Below, in pieces: positions 24,214 through 37,100 of a stretch of 64,000 bases of DNA (position 1 is its first letter; each line of letters starts with the position of its first letter). The stretch is from Notospermus geniculatus (Eukaryota; Nemertea; Pilidiophora; Heteronemertea; Lineidae). Made by a program: the position numbers and the translations under genes. Under the pieces are notes generated by a model. The model was not told the origin of the DNA. It did not search any database and saw only the letters and a program-made list of their open reading frames with translations. The DNA lies in assembly GCA_002633025.1 (NCBI GenBank), contig NMRB01000360.1:210837-274836 (forward strand). The letters run 5' to 3'.

Positions 24214-27200
24214 CTGTCTAAAGTTGTAAACTTCTCAGAGAAAATGTGGGTAGGCCTAGTGGGCGAAGAGATGGGTTTAGGGGATGTTGTGGTGGAATGA
24301 GGAGTTAGCTAGTTGGGGGGACTTACCATAGAGGTGGAACGGAGGGGAGGAACAAGTATCAGTAATAAATATACTCTAACAAAGCGGTATTTTGTAGAAA
24401 TGAACAATGAATGTCAAAATTCACTGTACCTCCTTTTTTATTTTCTTTGTGTCGTCGCCAAGTAAACTTCAAAGGACTAATTCTGACTGGTCCGTGTGTG
24501 CTTGCCCCCCCCAAAGTTGTATTTTATATAGGGCCCATGGATCCTTGTTCCTGTAGACCCCCTAAATTAAAATAGAAGGAACCAAGGAAATTTGCGCCCC
24601 CTTTTTACGCGTTTTTCCATGTCATAACATCCACAATTGAAGGAAACAATGGATTTTTCACCCCACCCCTTTGGCAGGCTTTTTTTTAATATGCAAATGA
24701 CCCTCAGAGATGAAGAATTGCCAGCATCAGACCCCTAAATTGGCCTAAATGAAGGGGAAATAAACCGATACCTCTCCCATATCATCCTCGATCCCTCATA
24801 ATACAAGGAACTTTACCCCCCTATTTCACAGATTTCTCAGGAGAAACTGCATATAAAATATGCCCCCTTTTCAGGTGTTGTTCGGGAATTTCTTCCAGAA
24901 TATTGATCTGCTGAAGACCGACTCTTTTCCTGAAAAAATAAAGATGCGGTGTGGTTGCCCCTCATAGGGGAGGGGCCAGGGCTGTCTGCTGCCCGGAACA
25001 TCACTGTTGTCTTCGATCATGCACGAGCCCATTATTAGCCCATTATATGTCCTGGACAACCACAGTGAGGAACAAAACAATGAAATACTTCCACAACCCA
25101 AAATTTTATTTCCTAATTTACAAGTGTCTCATTTACAGTATATTGATTCAATGAAAATAGTAAATTTATGCTGTAAAGTCCCAAAGATCCTGGAGAATGC
25201 AACATTTTGATGACCCCTACGTACGCAGCAACTAAGGTTAACAACTTCCCTTTAGTTGGAAGTCGGATTCATGATTTGCTACTAATCACTGGAACTTGGC
25301 AAGTTCTATCAATTTTGTATTGTCATGCAAGCAGGAAATTAACGCATTGAATTCATTGGCATTCACTCAATACAACATTAAAGTGGTCCTGAACCGCCGA
25401 GGCGAGCGAGACAGCCTCGTTTTCATTTTCCCGCGCTACACCAATGAATGAGCGCCTGTCAATCATCACGTCACGTGATTACTATGGAATTTACTACGCG
25501 ATCACTGACTGGGCAAGTTCTCATGACTGACAGCTGTGTGACAGCTGATTGTCAAAACAACATGGATGCCACCAGTTCACCGAGTCGAGATTTCTCCTCG
25601 ATTCCGGGGAGTTTTAGAGGATACATTCACGCCTAAGAGCATGAAGAGTGTTCAATCCGACACGAGTGACACCATTGATGACGATGTCGGCCNGAAATCG
25701 GAAGTTCCATTTTCGTGGGCGGTGAAAATGATCGGGTGCCAACTTTTGCTTGGCGGTTTAGGACCACTTTAAAGTATGAAGGGCCAAATTACAGCATCAT
25801 GATGCTTTAGCCTTAAACAGTTTTGAAAATGTACTGAGAGGTCACAATAGGCTCCATGGCAGTAGGGCTCACATGCATACATGTACCGTTACCATATATT
25901 TTTGTGTAATTAAACAAGTACGGTAGCCTGTATACATACATGTTGTCCTATAAACATGCACTGGCTTATCAGCACCATTCTTCTGAAATCTGGCCCTTTT
26001 ATCAGAAATTTCTCTCAATTTTTCAATGACATGTACATCCAAATTCATTTTACAGTATTTACAATTAAACTACATTTATTTACATTGCAAGACACCCTGT
26101 CACATCAGGCGGCAAATGGCACTTGATACATTCATGACACAATAGACGTCACCACCAGATATCAATTTAAGTGAACTGCCTCCAATGCCCTTTACATAAC
26201 AATGCAAATGTGAATGAAAATTTAAAAAAATTGCGGCAGTACTGCATTCCCTCTATTGTGTTATGATACATGTACATGTAATTTAATCGAAGTTGAAGTT
26301 TCAGGACTTTTTTGAATACATTTGTAGTTTCATCATTCAACACATGAATAAAACAATATACATGTAGTCAGGAGGAGCTTCAAAATCCAGGCGTACAAGT
26401 GAACGGCAGTTGCTTCTCTCATTGCCAAAATCAACGCCATATGTGATCAACGCATATCCAGAACAACAGAACCAGTCTACAACAGAATACAGGCCGACTT
26501 CAATACATAAACTGGCAATAATCACAAAATTTGTAAAATTACATCGAAATTTACAATATAGTAAAACAACATTCCTATAGTAACCCAGATTAATGAAGAA
26601 CCAAGAGAAAGTTTGCAAGGTCAGAATCCCCAAACTCTATCACATGAGAAATTGTTCCAACGAGGAATTATATGGATGCCATCTGTTAGAAAGTATGGCA
26701 GCAGTTTGCCCCTGATATAACACCAGCAGGTGCATATAAACGTTCATCAAAAACCCAAAATTTGCATGTTGAATGATATGAAAAGACAAAATTTCTCACT
26801 AAATCCTGGAGTTTAGAAACAAAAATAAAGCAGAGTGAAAGGATTAGCAAGCAAGTTGTCCAGCTGAAGAAGGGGCCTTCCAATCAATGCCCCTCCCCAT
26901 TGGCAACGCACCATGAAACTACATGTATAACAGCACACTAAGTAATTGTCCCAACACTTTGTTGTCAACTTTAAGTATCCAGATCTTGTTAAAGCTATAC
27001 TGTAAACCAGGAAGCTAAGCGGAACAAAACCTAAACCGGATAAGATGCAATATGACGAATACATGTATTGTATGTAAATGATTAAAGACATTTAACATTT
27101 AATTGAAATATAAGCGCAAAAGCAAAGAGATAGAAGGAAAATAGAACAACATTCGTTCCAATAGATTTTGAAGTTTACCACCTCAGTCCTGATTCCCAGT

Positions 27201-28122
27201 ACACAGGACGCCATGTCATGAGGTTCAGTTTTTGTTGATTATTGTGGCCTTCCGAAATAGTGGCAGAGATGCCAGTGTCTGACCTTGGAGATGAAGAATG
27301 ATCATGTGACCTTCAATACAACAGCTTCTACACGTCTATGCAAACTACAGATATAACAAACATGCAACAAAAATGAGGATTAACGTAATCTCCAAGGTTT
27401 GGATGGATTTGAAATAAGAAGTTAGAAAAAGCGGAAAACATAACAAAGATTATATAGAAGCCTACTTGAGCAACAGAATGAAGCCCAAAACGATAAAGCT
27501 ACAGTAATTAATACCAGTAAATGTCATGTAAAAAAAACTAGAGCAAATATTCAATTAACAGATATCTAAGCCCATGCAAATTTAAATGTAACTGACTGAC
27601 ATGTCATGTACCTTGACTTTTTCCCAGTCATGCAGTATTATGGCACCAGTTGATCTCTTAAGCAGAAAACTAGGCCCAAATTGCACTGTTATCACTAATA
27701 ACTGTTCTAATGTTTTAGCAGAGACAAGAAAACTGGGAGAAGTGAAGCAAATATGAAGGGTGAGAAGCCAAACCAACTATGGATAATGGCAAGGAAGAAC
27801 CCAAAAAATATATTTCCAAGTTTCCATGTACATATACTGGTACATCAAAGTCACAAACCGAATGAACACAAACACATTAAAGTGAATTAAAATCGCATTC
27901 ACAACATAATGGGGACAGTATTGGATTCAACGAAGTGTGAAACTGGACAGGTTTTATCAGTGAATTCCCTGTTTTGTACAAGAAAGAAGCCGACCTCTAT
28001 CCAGGAGAAAGAGAAAAGAACAATTTGACTGATTCCTCTCCAGCCATGACTTGATGAACAACATAAACCATTTGATGCAATATCTAAATGAATCATGATA
28101 TCTAACTGTTTACTTCCTGCCC
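24214..28122 (-). other. DNA between COQ2 5' end and FHIP stop: FHIP 3' UTR and flank
   Basis: No coding exon is seen. FHIP is transcribed leftward into it. Candidate minus-strand poly(A) signals (TTTATT on the plus strand) lie near 26075 and 25103, so the FHIP 3' UTR may be 2-3 kb. Rich in TACATGTA. The equivalent stretch in the other copy is 17552-21029. Confidence 0.45.
25382..25768. mobile_element. 387-bp TTAA-targeting element (piggyBac-type MITE), present in one copy only
   Basis: Terminal inverted repeats agtggtcctgaaccgcc and ggcggtttaggaccact match with one mismatch over 17 bases. TTAA flanks both sides (25378-25381 and 25769-25772). The other copy, near 18713, has the empty site with a single TTAA. 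TTAA duplication is the signature of piggyBac-superfamily transposition. One N at 25693 means the inner sequence may be incomplete. No transposase is recognised inside. Confidence 0.85.
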
Positions 28123-31100
28123 TTAGGTGCTTGCATATCCATCATCAACCTGTAACACAGAATGTTCTTGAGATATTGCTGCCAATTCTTTAAGAAATTC
28201 CTCCAAAACAATTGCTGCATACACCGCATTCTTTGTTTTCTGAGACTCGACCTCACCACGCCTGTCCTGTGCGTTTGCCGTCCTTGAATTGATGTACCTA
28301 TAACCTCCACCTGCAACTCTCTCCAGACGTGATCTGGCCGTATTGGAGGCCGACTTATCCTTGTCAGTTTGAGGCGAACGGCGGAACAAGATATCACTGA
28401 GGCTTGGTTTGCGCTTTTCTGTAGATCAAAAAAGAACACTGAGTTTAATTCAAGATGTATAGAATGAGCTGTGGTGTGGCAACAATTTTCACTCCCAAAT
28501 TCTGTGGTCTTAAAGGTGACAAACTACCACACAACCTACCTGACTTGACGTCCGCGACAGATGGAGACTTGGGTTTTGGCGATGGCAGACTAGTAGTGCT
28601 CTCAGATCGGGCCCTCATTTTATCGTGCTGGTCTTCAATCAGTGCATTTTCACGCAAAGCAAGAAACCGCCGCCCACGGAGCAAGAGGTTTTCAAAGTTG
28701 TCCACCGTATAGGAGAAACAGTCAATTTTGTGTTTGACTGAACCAAGCACCTAAAAGAAAAGTTCAAGACAATTAGATGTGAAATGACAAGATTTGTTCC
28801 AAGGCAATAGGTCATATGAATAAAGAGTAGCAAATGCTTTTACTTGAATTTTGCAATACAAATGCATTAGGCAATGCTGTACAAATCTGAAGTAAAAGCA
28901 TTTGCTCGTCTTTATTTATATGACCCAATATCTCGGAGACAAATTTTTTGACCTTTTCACCAAACAAAAATTTGTCATTGCTTTCCAATGTCATTGAAAG
29001 TACACACATCAACAGACAATATACAAGAACTCCATCATTACATGGAGACATATGGCTCAGGAGCAGAATGAATGAAACAGTTCACAGATGTAACATGCTG
29101 TTAGCACAATAGGAGAATAAGTAAGTATTATTATTTCAGGAAGTTTGGACAAGACATTGTATCAGGGTTATCAGACACCGAAGTATTAAAACATGTACTC
29201 AATTAGAGTGAGAATAGACAGGTATGTACTGGTACTGGTACATGTACGCTTACATGCATTACCAGATTACACACGAATGAATGTCTCCAACACAAACACA
29301 ACTACAAATCTAGGTATAAAGTGTTCAGGACAATGATAACAGCCACTGAGATCTCAAGTTAATATCAGCAATAAGCACTGATCAAAGTCTACAGTAAAAG
29401 ATATATTGTACATTACATAGCCTGTTACTAGTAGAAACACATCGCAGAAGAAATCTATGACATATTTCTGCTGTAAGAGATGCAATCCAGATGGGAACTT
29501 TTTGACAAAGTTCTGGCGTTATTTTCCGCAAAATGTTTGAGACAGTGACAGCAAGAGGCACTGATAGCCTGCCCTTGTGTATTGAACAACCGTAATTATT
29601 GCCTCACTTTGATCAAATTGCATGGGCATATCAGGGTTCCCATGTGACATCATCAAGGCCATGTTGGCCGTCAAATTTACCACATGTTTCCTGAAGGAAC
29701 GCGATGACATTATTTCATGTGCTGTCTCATCACGTCAGGCGTGATGTCAATCCACGTCCAGCACCCTATTGATGCCAGTTTGCGTCATTTTGACGGCCAG
29801 TCACATGATTTGATGACATCAGTGGGATTCCTCTATTCATAGTTAATCTGGATTACATCATAATCTACAGTTTTTGTTTCTATATCATTTGTCCTTGCCC
29901 TACCTGGCACAACCCAATTGGCTGAAACAACAATAAGCTGGCAAGCTAAAGCTTCAAAAACAAAGGAAGGGAAATCTCAAGTGGTTATCCTAGCCAAAGC
30001 TAAATAAAGACTGTGATGATGTATAACACTACTGCATTGCCATGAGCCGCTACAACAGTGACTGGTCAAAGTGCCAATCTGCATAACAATCACTGCAAAA
30101 GCAACACCACCATGATCAAACTAGCATTTGTTATAGAAACTAGGCCCATTATAGGCAGGCAAGACAAGGTACATGTAAGGTCAATACAAACCTGGATGAG
30201 AGATTTAATGGAAGGCTGGAACACAAGGTTATGGTTGAGGAGGAAGGAGCGAAGAAGCGCCTGTGGGTAGCAGGCAAGTCGAGTGATCAAACCGGTCAGC
30301 AGTAGGTTCACGTAGAGGGAGTTCTGCATAAGGCTATCAAGTCTGTGAAGGATCACGGTCAGGAACGGACCTGAAAAATCACAAGTGGAGAATTCATCTT
30401 AAACTCTGATGATAACATCTGAACTATCTGAATACACATAAGTGATGGAGATTAGCCTGCCTTAACATCCCTATAATAGGCCCGCCGTATAGGGGCGACT
30501 TACTCTCCTTTCTGTGTAGATATTGTGTAGGAATTACTTGAAAATTAAACCCCGACTTACCAATGTTTGGTGTGCACATATTATAAGTCTTATCTTGCAT
30601 AAACGGCATGAGAATTTTAGGTATGGCAGGTATGGACGCTGCAGCTTGGGCTGAGGCTGCATTTGCTTCAGGACTCGCCTCCCGTGACGTTGAAGACGGT
30701 TGCTGAGGAATCGTTTGTAAGGTCTCGTGTGCGCTAGCCCTTGTATCAAATTCGCAGAGTGTATCAGACACATCACTTTTTACTGACACACTCCGGTCAC
30801 GTCGAACGACATGATCGCCATCGGGCCCACTGACGATAACAGCTGTCGGCCTCACAAAATCACCAGCACTTGACTGGGTAAAGTTTGGCAGTGACTCAGA
30901 CTCCGATCGCCTCATAAGACCACGCTCACTGATATTGTCTGGGAGGTTCAAATCATCAATGAGGGAGTCTAGCTCACTGAAACTATCCTCCAGATTATCA
31001 CAGATTTCGACGGGCGTTTTCACCCGCTTCAGCGTCAAGATGAAACCACTCATATCAGTATCGTCAGGCGTAGAGAGACAACTGCTGCTTCTAGTTTTGA

Positions 31101-34100
31101 TACTGTCACCAGATGGCGTAGTGGGTACATCACCATATTTAGTCACTTCCTCCGGCTGACTTGCATCACCTTTGTTTTCAGCAGTCGTGGCAGACTTCTC
31201 ATCTGCACTAGTCACTGATGCTCCACGCTTTGACACAGACGGTGAATGTTTCGTTTCATCTTGCATCTGACTTATTGCACTTACTCCAACTGCCAAACTC
31301 CGTGCTGACAGATCAATACTATCTCGTTTAGAATCACCAACATTCTGTCCATGCGACTGAATTTTCAAACTCTCCGCATTGGCATCACTAACGCGCCTTC
31401 GGCTAGGCCCGCGATTTGCCAATGACCCACCCTTGGCGCTAGGACCAGCGGAACTCTCATCGGAGTTCAGGAACACACTATCGACTGGCTTAATTTTATC
31501 TTTCGACAGGTTTGACTGCCATATGCTTTCTGGTGACGGATTCTCCCCATCATACGGGGCCGACCAACATCGGATAGCTTTAGCACACTTGAATATCCGC
31601 TGCCGTGAATCCTTCAGATACTCCATATAATTCGTCTCGTAGTGTTCTAACTTGCTGCCAAAACTTCCTGGGGGAAATGCTGTTTTCTGACCATGCTCTG
31701 GGGACGAAGCCTGAGATGAGGTTCTGTAAAACACAAAAACATTGCAACGGTTAATAAACCTTGGAAATGGACACAACACACTGAAGCATCCTCTCTTTCA
31801 TCAGTGGCAGGAATACAACGCAACAACTCCACAAGACAGTAATTAACTAAAAGAACCACAAGTCATGCTGATCTCACAGCAATGGAATGGGTTGACCACA
31901 GTAAAACATTTTCACTAGAAAACGAAGTCACCACGTGGGGCACGGTGTTTTTGAGAGCTAAGAACACTTTACTTGAGATAGTGTACCATTATTAGATTTA
32001 TTGGTATGGTTGTCTGAACCATTCATGCCCGAGTGCCCACCATGCCACGGACATGAAGGAAGGAGTGCATAGGTCTAACATGCAGGATACACAAACAGCT
32101 ACTGATACTGATCACACCTTTTGTTATCTTCCAAGTCCAAAATCCTTTTAACTGGTACAAATTAAACAGTCACCAGTTGAACCACTCTTCCTGTTTTTTT
32201 ACACTAAGACAGGGAACTTCAAATATGTCTTATCAAAGGCTCCCGGGTTGAGACGAACAGATAACATACATTGGTTGAAAATTAAAATTTAGGCTGTCGG
32301 ACAACACCTGGACTGGGATCGCTGGACTGTGTAATTTCAGTCAGGCAGAAGTTCAAGCGCAGGAGATATAACATCCTCAGGAAATCGGTGGTGGCAAGCG
32401 CAAAGAACCACGGAGTCCCTCAGGATATGGAGATAAAATGAAGTAATTTGTAAAGGCAAAAGTCATGTTGATGACAGAGCTACCAAAGAAAGCAACCGAA
32501 GTACCCAAAAGATGGACCGGCTGGAGATAAACAAATTCTATGACCTAAGACAACCAAAACGCTGTGGCTGGTAATAAGCAAACAAATGCATGCTATGTTT
32601 GGAGGTAAACAACAGATGCTGTCTGGCTAACGATGCAGGCCTGGAAACAAAATAGCAAAATTCTGCAAAACGAAGTGCATCTAAGGACCAGAAATACAAG
32701 CAACTTATGGATATGTCACCGTCTCAGCTGTGGAGAGAAACGATGGCTGCGGCATGCACTCCCTTATGCTGCGAAAGTTTTTTCACCTTGATTTTGAGTG
32801 TTTTCAGAGTGGGCGACACCTCTGTATAATGCATTAGAAGTAGTTGAGTCCCTCTTACCCAAAACACTGGAGCCACCCCTGAGTCTGTCGTGGCAGGAAC
32901 AAATCTCTGTAGCCCTCCACAACCGAGATGATGAAGCTGAATGTTCTAGAAGCCTACTGAAATCAAATGACACGTCAGCCATCAGTTTGGCCCAAGCAAG
33001 AGGCCTACCTGATCCGATGACCCCCTAGCACTGTGCTACACAAGTGGCTAAAACCTTTAAGCCACTTGGGCTGAGCTGTTTTAATACTTTCTGATGTACA
33101 CCACACACCACTGAAAACATTAAAACAACGTATGTGTACAGACGAGAATGAGATTAGTCGTATGATCGGCAATCGGCAAGTGCTTTGCGGAAGGACGTCT
33201 AGTGACTAGAACTCATCAGTTCATTCCTACGGTGATTCGAACTAAGAAAGAGACTTTGCAACACTATTCAATCAAATTGCTAAGTACGGACATAACAAAG
33301 CAGTGCATGGTGATAGCAGCTTCATAACATGTGTTCAATTTTCTCAAGCTGACGTCAAGTAAGCTGTGTCGTACCATTCAATTTCAAATGCACAGCACAA
33401 AAGCATATTATCTGAAGTTCAAAACATGGCAACGCATACGTAAATGCTTGTGTCCTAAGACCATACACGACTCGAATCTGTCAAAACATGCGGTAAAACT
33501 CTAGTTTGAGGATATGAGTGATTGAAAATTGATGAAATCTCGACGTTTTCATCATGACAACTGCAAGTGACTTTGCCTAAAAATGAGTGAAATGGATGGA
33601 GCACAGTGCTAGGTACTTGAATAGAAAGAAGTGGTGCTCTAAGAGTACTAGAAAGTGTTCTAAAAAAGTGAAAAAAAAGACAATTCAGCTCATTCTAGTC
33701 TAATTCACTTCTCTGTGGTGCAGTGATCTGTCGGCTACTTCATCTTCAGTTAGGATGTGGGTGCAGAAAGTAGGCGTGACTTTCCTCTGAATTACTTAGT
33801 TAAAAGCAGTGCCCAGGAAAAGAATCAAAGTAAGAAAGTGTGACTATATTAGAGGTAGGCCTATCCACTGTTGCAAAGATGCCATGATTAGATATGTACT
33901 CTCAAGGCCTCTGGCAGCAGAATGGAGCAACAATGGCCTTCATCTATTCTCATCATGCCTCAAATGGCCTAGGGCTTATCCCTTCCCTATTGAGAATGAG
34001 AGTTAGGCGTATCATCAATGGGGTGAAACAGTGGCTAAAAGACAAGCATACAAAAGCCCTTGGTGCGAAGACCATGCTTAATCAGGCAAGAAAGGTGGCC

Positions 34101-37100
34101 AAACCGGTGGGAGAGTAGTCATAATAGGATACATCTTCTGTAAGACTTCAACAAAGAGTGAATTTCAGAAGTTATTTGAACAGAGCTTGTTGATTTTCTC
34201 CAAGACTATCCTTTGGATGTTTTTTTCACAGCAAGTAAGATAGTTGATGTTTACAAGTACGATGACAGTTCCCACCAGCAGACCATCTTGTTGTAGCTAC
34301 AAGAAAGTAGGTGTGACAATATAAGTAAGAAAGACTAGAGGCCTTTCCAACCCACCTTGATGCAGGGTCCGGGGTCCCAGGCGTGCTTGTCCCCTGTGGG
34401 CTTTCACTCCACTCTGGTAGACAACATGCCGGCGTAAGCGAAAGGAACTTCTCTGCAGTTTTGCTGTAAATGTCGATCTCTTTGAGCGAGCGTTTTTGAC
34501 TGACCATAACATGGGTGCATGGGATGAGATACCTGTAGATAGGAAAAGGTGACGTAAGCTTAATTCTTCTCTACTGAGTTATGCAATAACGGCAAAGTCA
34601 CGTCCATGAAGATTTGGAGAGACTTACTTGAATACAAGTTGGAACATGACCTCCTCGCAATTCAGATCCACCAGTGTGTCGAACAAGGACAAGGATACCA
34701 TGCATAACTGGAAGGAAAAAAGTATCGAGAGGCGTATTATACCCTTACGAATCATTCATCTTCATGGGTATTGGCTCTTACATGCAGGCACATCATCAGT
34801 TTCATTGGAGTCCAAGGAAAACTGGCTCGGCTGCTTGAGTTATTTACCATTTCGGCACCGAATCCCGGTATGGTACTATAGGACAGCACAACCTATTTCA
34901 CAGGTTGTTAAACCTACAGCATCAGATAACTTACCCGAGAGTTGCTGTTGATCCGTGTGATGAGCGAATCAAGGATGACAATCTCATCATGTTTTTCAAG
35001 CAGGATAAACCTGAGAAATGTCTGCATGAGGGCAGGTTCCGTGATCTGCCTGATGAACAAGTCCAGGTACGCCGTTGCTGCAATCACCTCCTCTAAGGAA
35101 TTCTGCAATTAGAAAAGAGTACAGAGATGCTAAATAGGATGAGGGGAAATATCTTCATCGTATAACTTTATCTTGATTACAACTTTCATGTCAACTTTTA
35201 CTGATTCTGACTCGGAGTGTATGGATAGAAATTGTCAATCTGGGCTTCACCCTATACCCAGGGCAACTTCTAGCAGAGTTGCAAACCTAACTGCGTGCAC
35301 TGTACATTCTATACACTGTGCTTTATTGCACCGAGTTAAGTGAATTACAACAGTTCAAAATAAATAATTTATAATCTAGCTAATAAGAGTACAAAAATAA
35401 AATATATTCATGCCTTTTGCATACGAAAGCTCAATTAAATACAATGAAACAACACCCAAGAGTTTGAATAGCTAGCAAAAATCAAAACACAGTGGCTAAT
35501 GCTTTATTGACACAGGAATGGAGGAATTTACATTCATGCATGGAAATAAAGAATAGCTGAGAATCTCATCCAGTACCAGCATCAGGAAACAGAGTCATGA
35601 CTGTGAGCATCTTTGATAATCGACGGCCGATCTGTTCACCACTGCATATAACGCAGTGGTGAGCAGATCGGCCTTCGATTATCGAAGATGGACTCAAGTG
35701 TAAGTAGAAAAGTGCTTTTCTATGGGGCCCGCTATCATTCTACTACAGGACCAACAAACAACACCCTGGCTACTGGTCAGGTGACACATACAAGAGTCGA
35801 ACCTCTCTGTGTGCACACCTCTGCCAGGAGGACACCTCTCTAGGAACACAGAAGTTCAATACTGAATAGGAGCAGTCAGCCGCGCATATTGCCAACAGAT
35901 GGCAGCAAAGTCTTAGCGGACCAATGTACAGGAAAATCTACGTGATTGCTGCTCGATCGATAATGAATGGGTCCGCTAGATGCATTGAATTGGGCGGTAG
36001 TGACACCTAGTGGTCAACTCGCTGACAGCTCCTATTGATCATTTCTATTCATTTTCACGTTTGTGATCAGGACACCTCTCAATGAAGGCAAGCATCTGCC
36101 AGTCTCGAAAGTACATGTAGAACCACTGTATATGTTTCTTGGGATCTCCAAATCCATCAGCTAGCATTTTGCATGTGGATCTGTTTTTCAGAATTTTAGG
36201 GAACAGAGGAACTGAAAGAACTCTGAATAACTGTTGCTAATTTCAATATTCGGATGTAGGTACACAAATCAATACTGAGACTCTCCTTTAGTAGAAATCA
36301 CCACCATTGGGTGTGTCACCGACCAGACAAGAACAAGCTATCAGTAGAACAGGTTGGCTATAACAGTAACGTCAAACGAGTCCCGACGCTGCGCTCAATT
36401 TTATCAGAACGGTTTCACACAGTAGTACTTGAATGAACTTCATCATGATTTGATAGCAGGGCTGTTTCATGACCTCATGGAAACTAATATACAGAAGGCA
36501 GTATAATTCGGGAGTCTAGAGTGAAGGAAAATAGAATGAATTTCAAGAGGCCAAATCAGCCTCAGTTTCACCTGTTAGAGTTCATATCTGGCATCCAACT
36601 ATCAAATCATAATGAAGCTTTTCATGGCAAACAAGACTTTTTATAGCAATATTTAGTACAAAGCAGTGCCATCTAGTGGCAATGTGAACTACTACACCTA
36701 CTAACCCTGAACGGTTTGAGTTCTAATAAAGGCAGAGGCATCCCCGAAATGTCCTTTTGTTTGGTACGAAAGTTGAGAAAAAAACAGCATTAGATGAAGA
36801 GACTGAAAACGATGAAATGTTTCTGCAAAGTGAGATGTCATAACTGGGAAGCTGCAAATATGACAGATAGTTGTACGTGGGAACACACCCAGTACATGTA
36901 ACTTATTCATCCCTACCACCATGCCATGCCTACATTGTATGTCTGTAACCAGCACGAAAATGTACATGGCACCGGGCAAGACCAAGCGTCCTGTGAAATG
37001 CACATGACCGGCGACCCTCAACCTACCCCAGCCCATCTCATACAGCAGGTAGAGGAACCAGAGAGGCTTCTACTCTGCCCAATTTATGTACATTCATATA

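Larger units (their letters stand above)
23158..30218. repeat. Large direct duplication, copy 2
   Basis: Second copy of 17092-23157, running on without a break into the unique remainder of FHIP exon 8 at 30219. Contains the sequence missing in the gap of copy 1, plus a 387-bp TTAA-flanked insertion and a roughly 23-base insertion near 26238 that copy 1 lacks. Confidence 0.9.

Noticed and set aside
32764-32982. Extra FHIP exon in intron 6
   Set aside because: A donor-like gtaggcc lies nearby but no acceptor in matching phase was found; vertebrate proteins have no matching segment that I recall.
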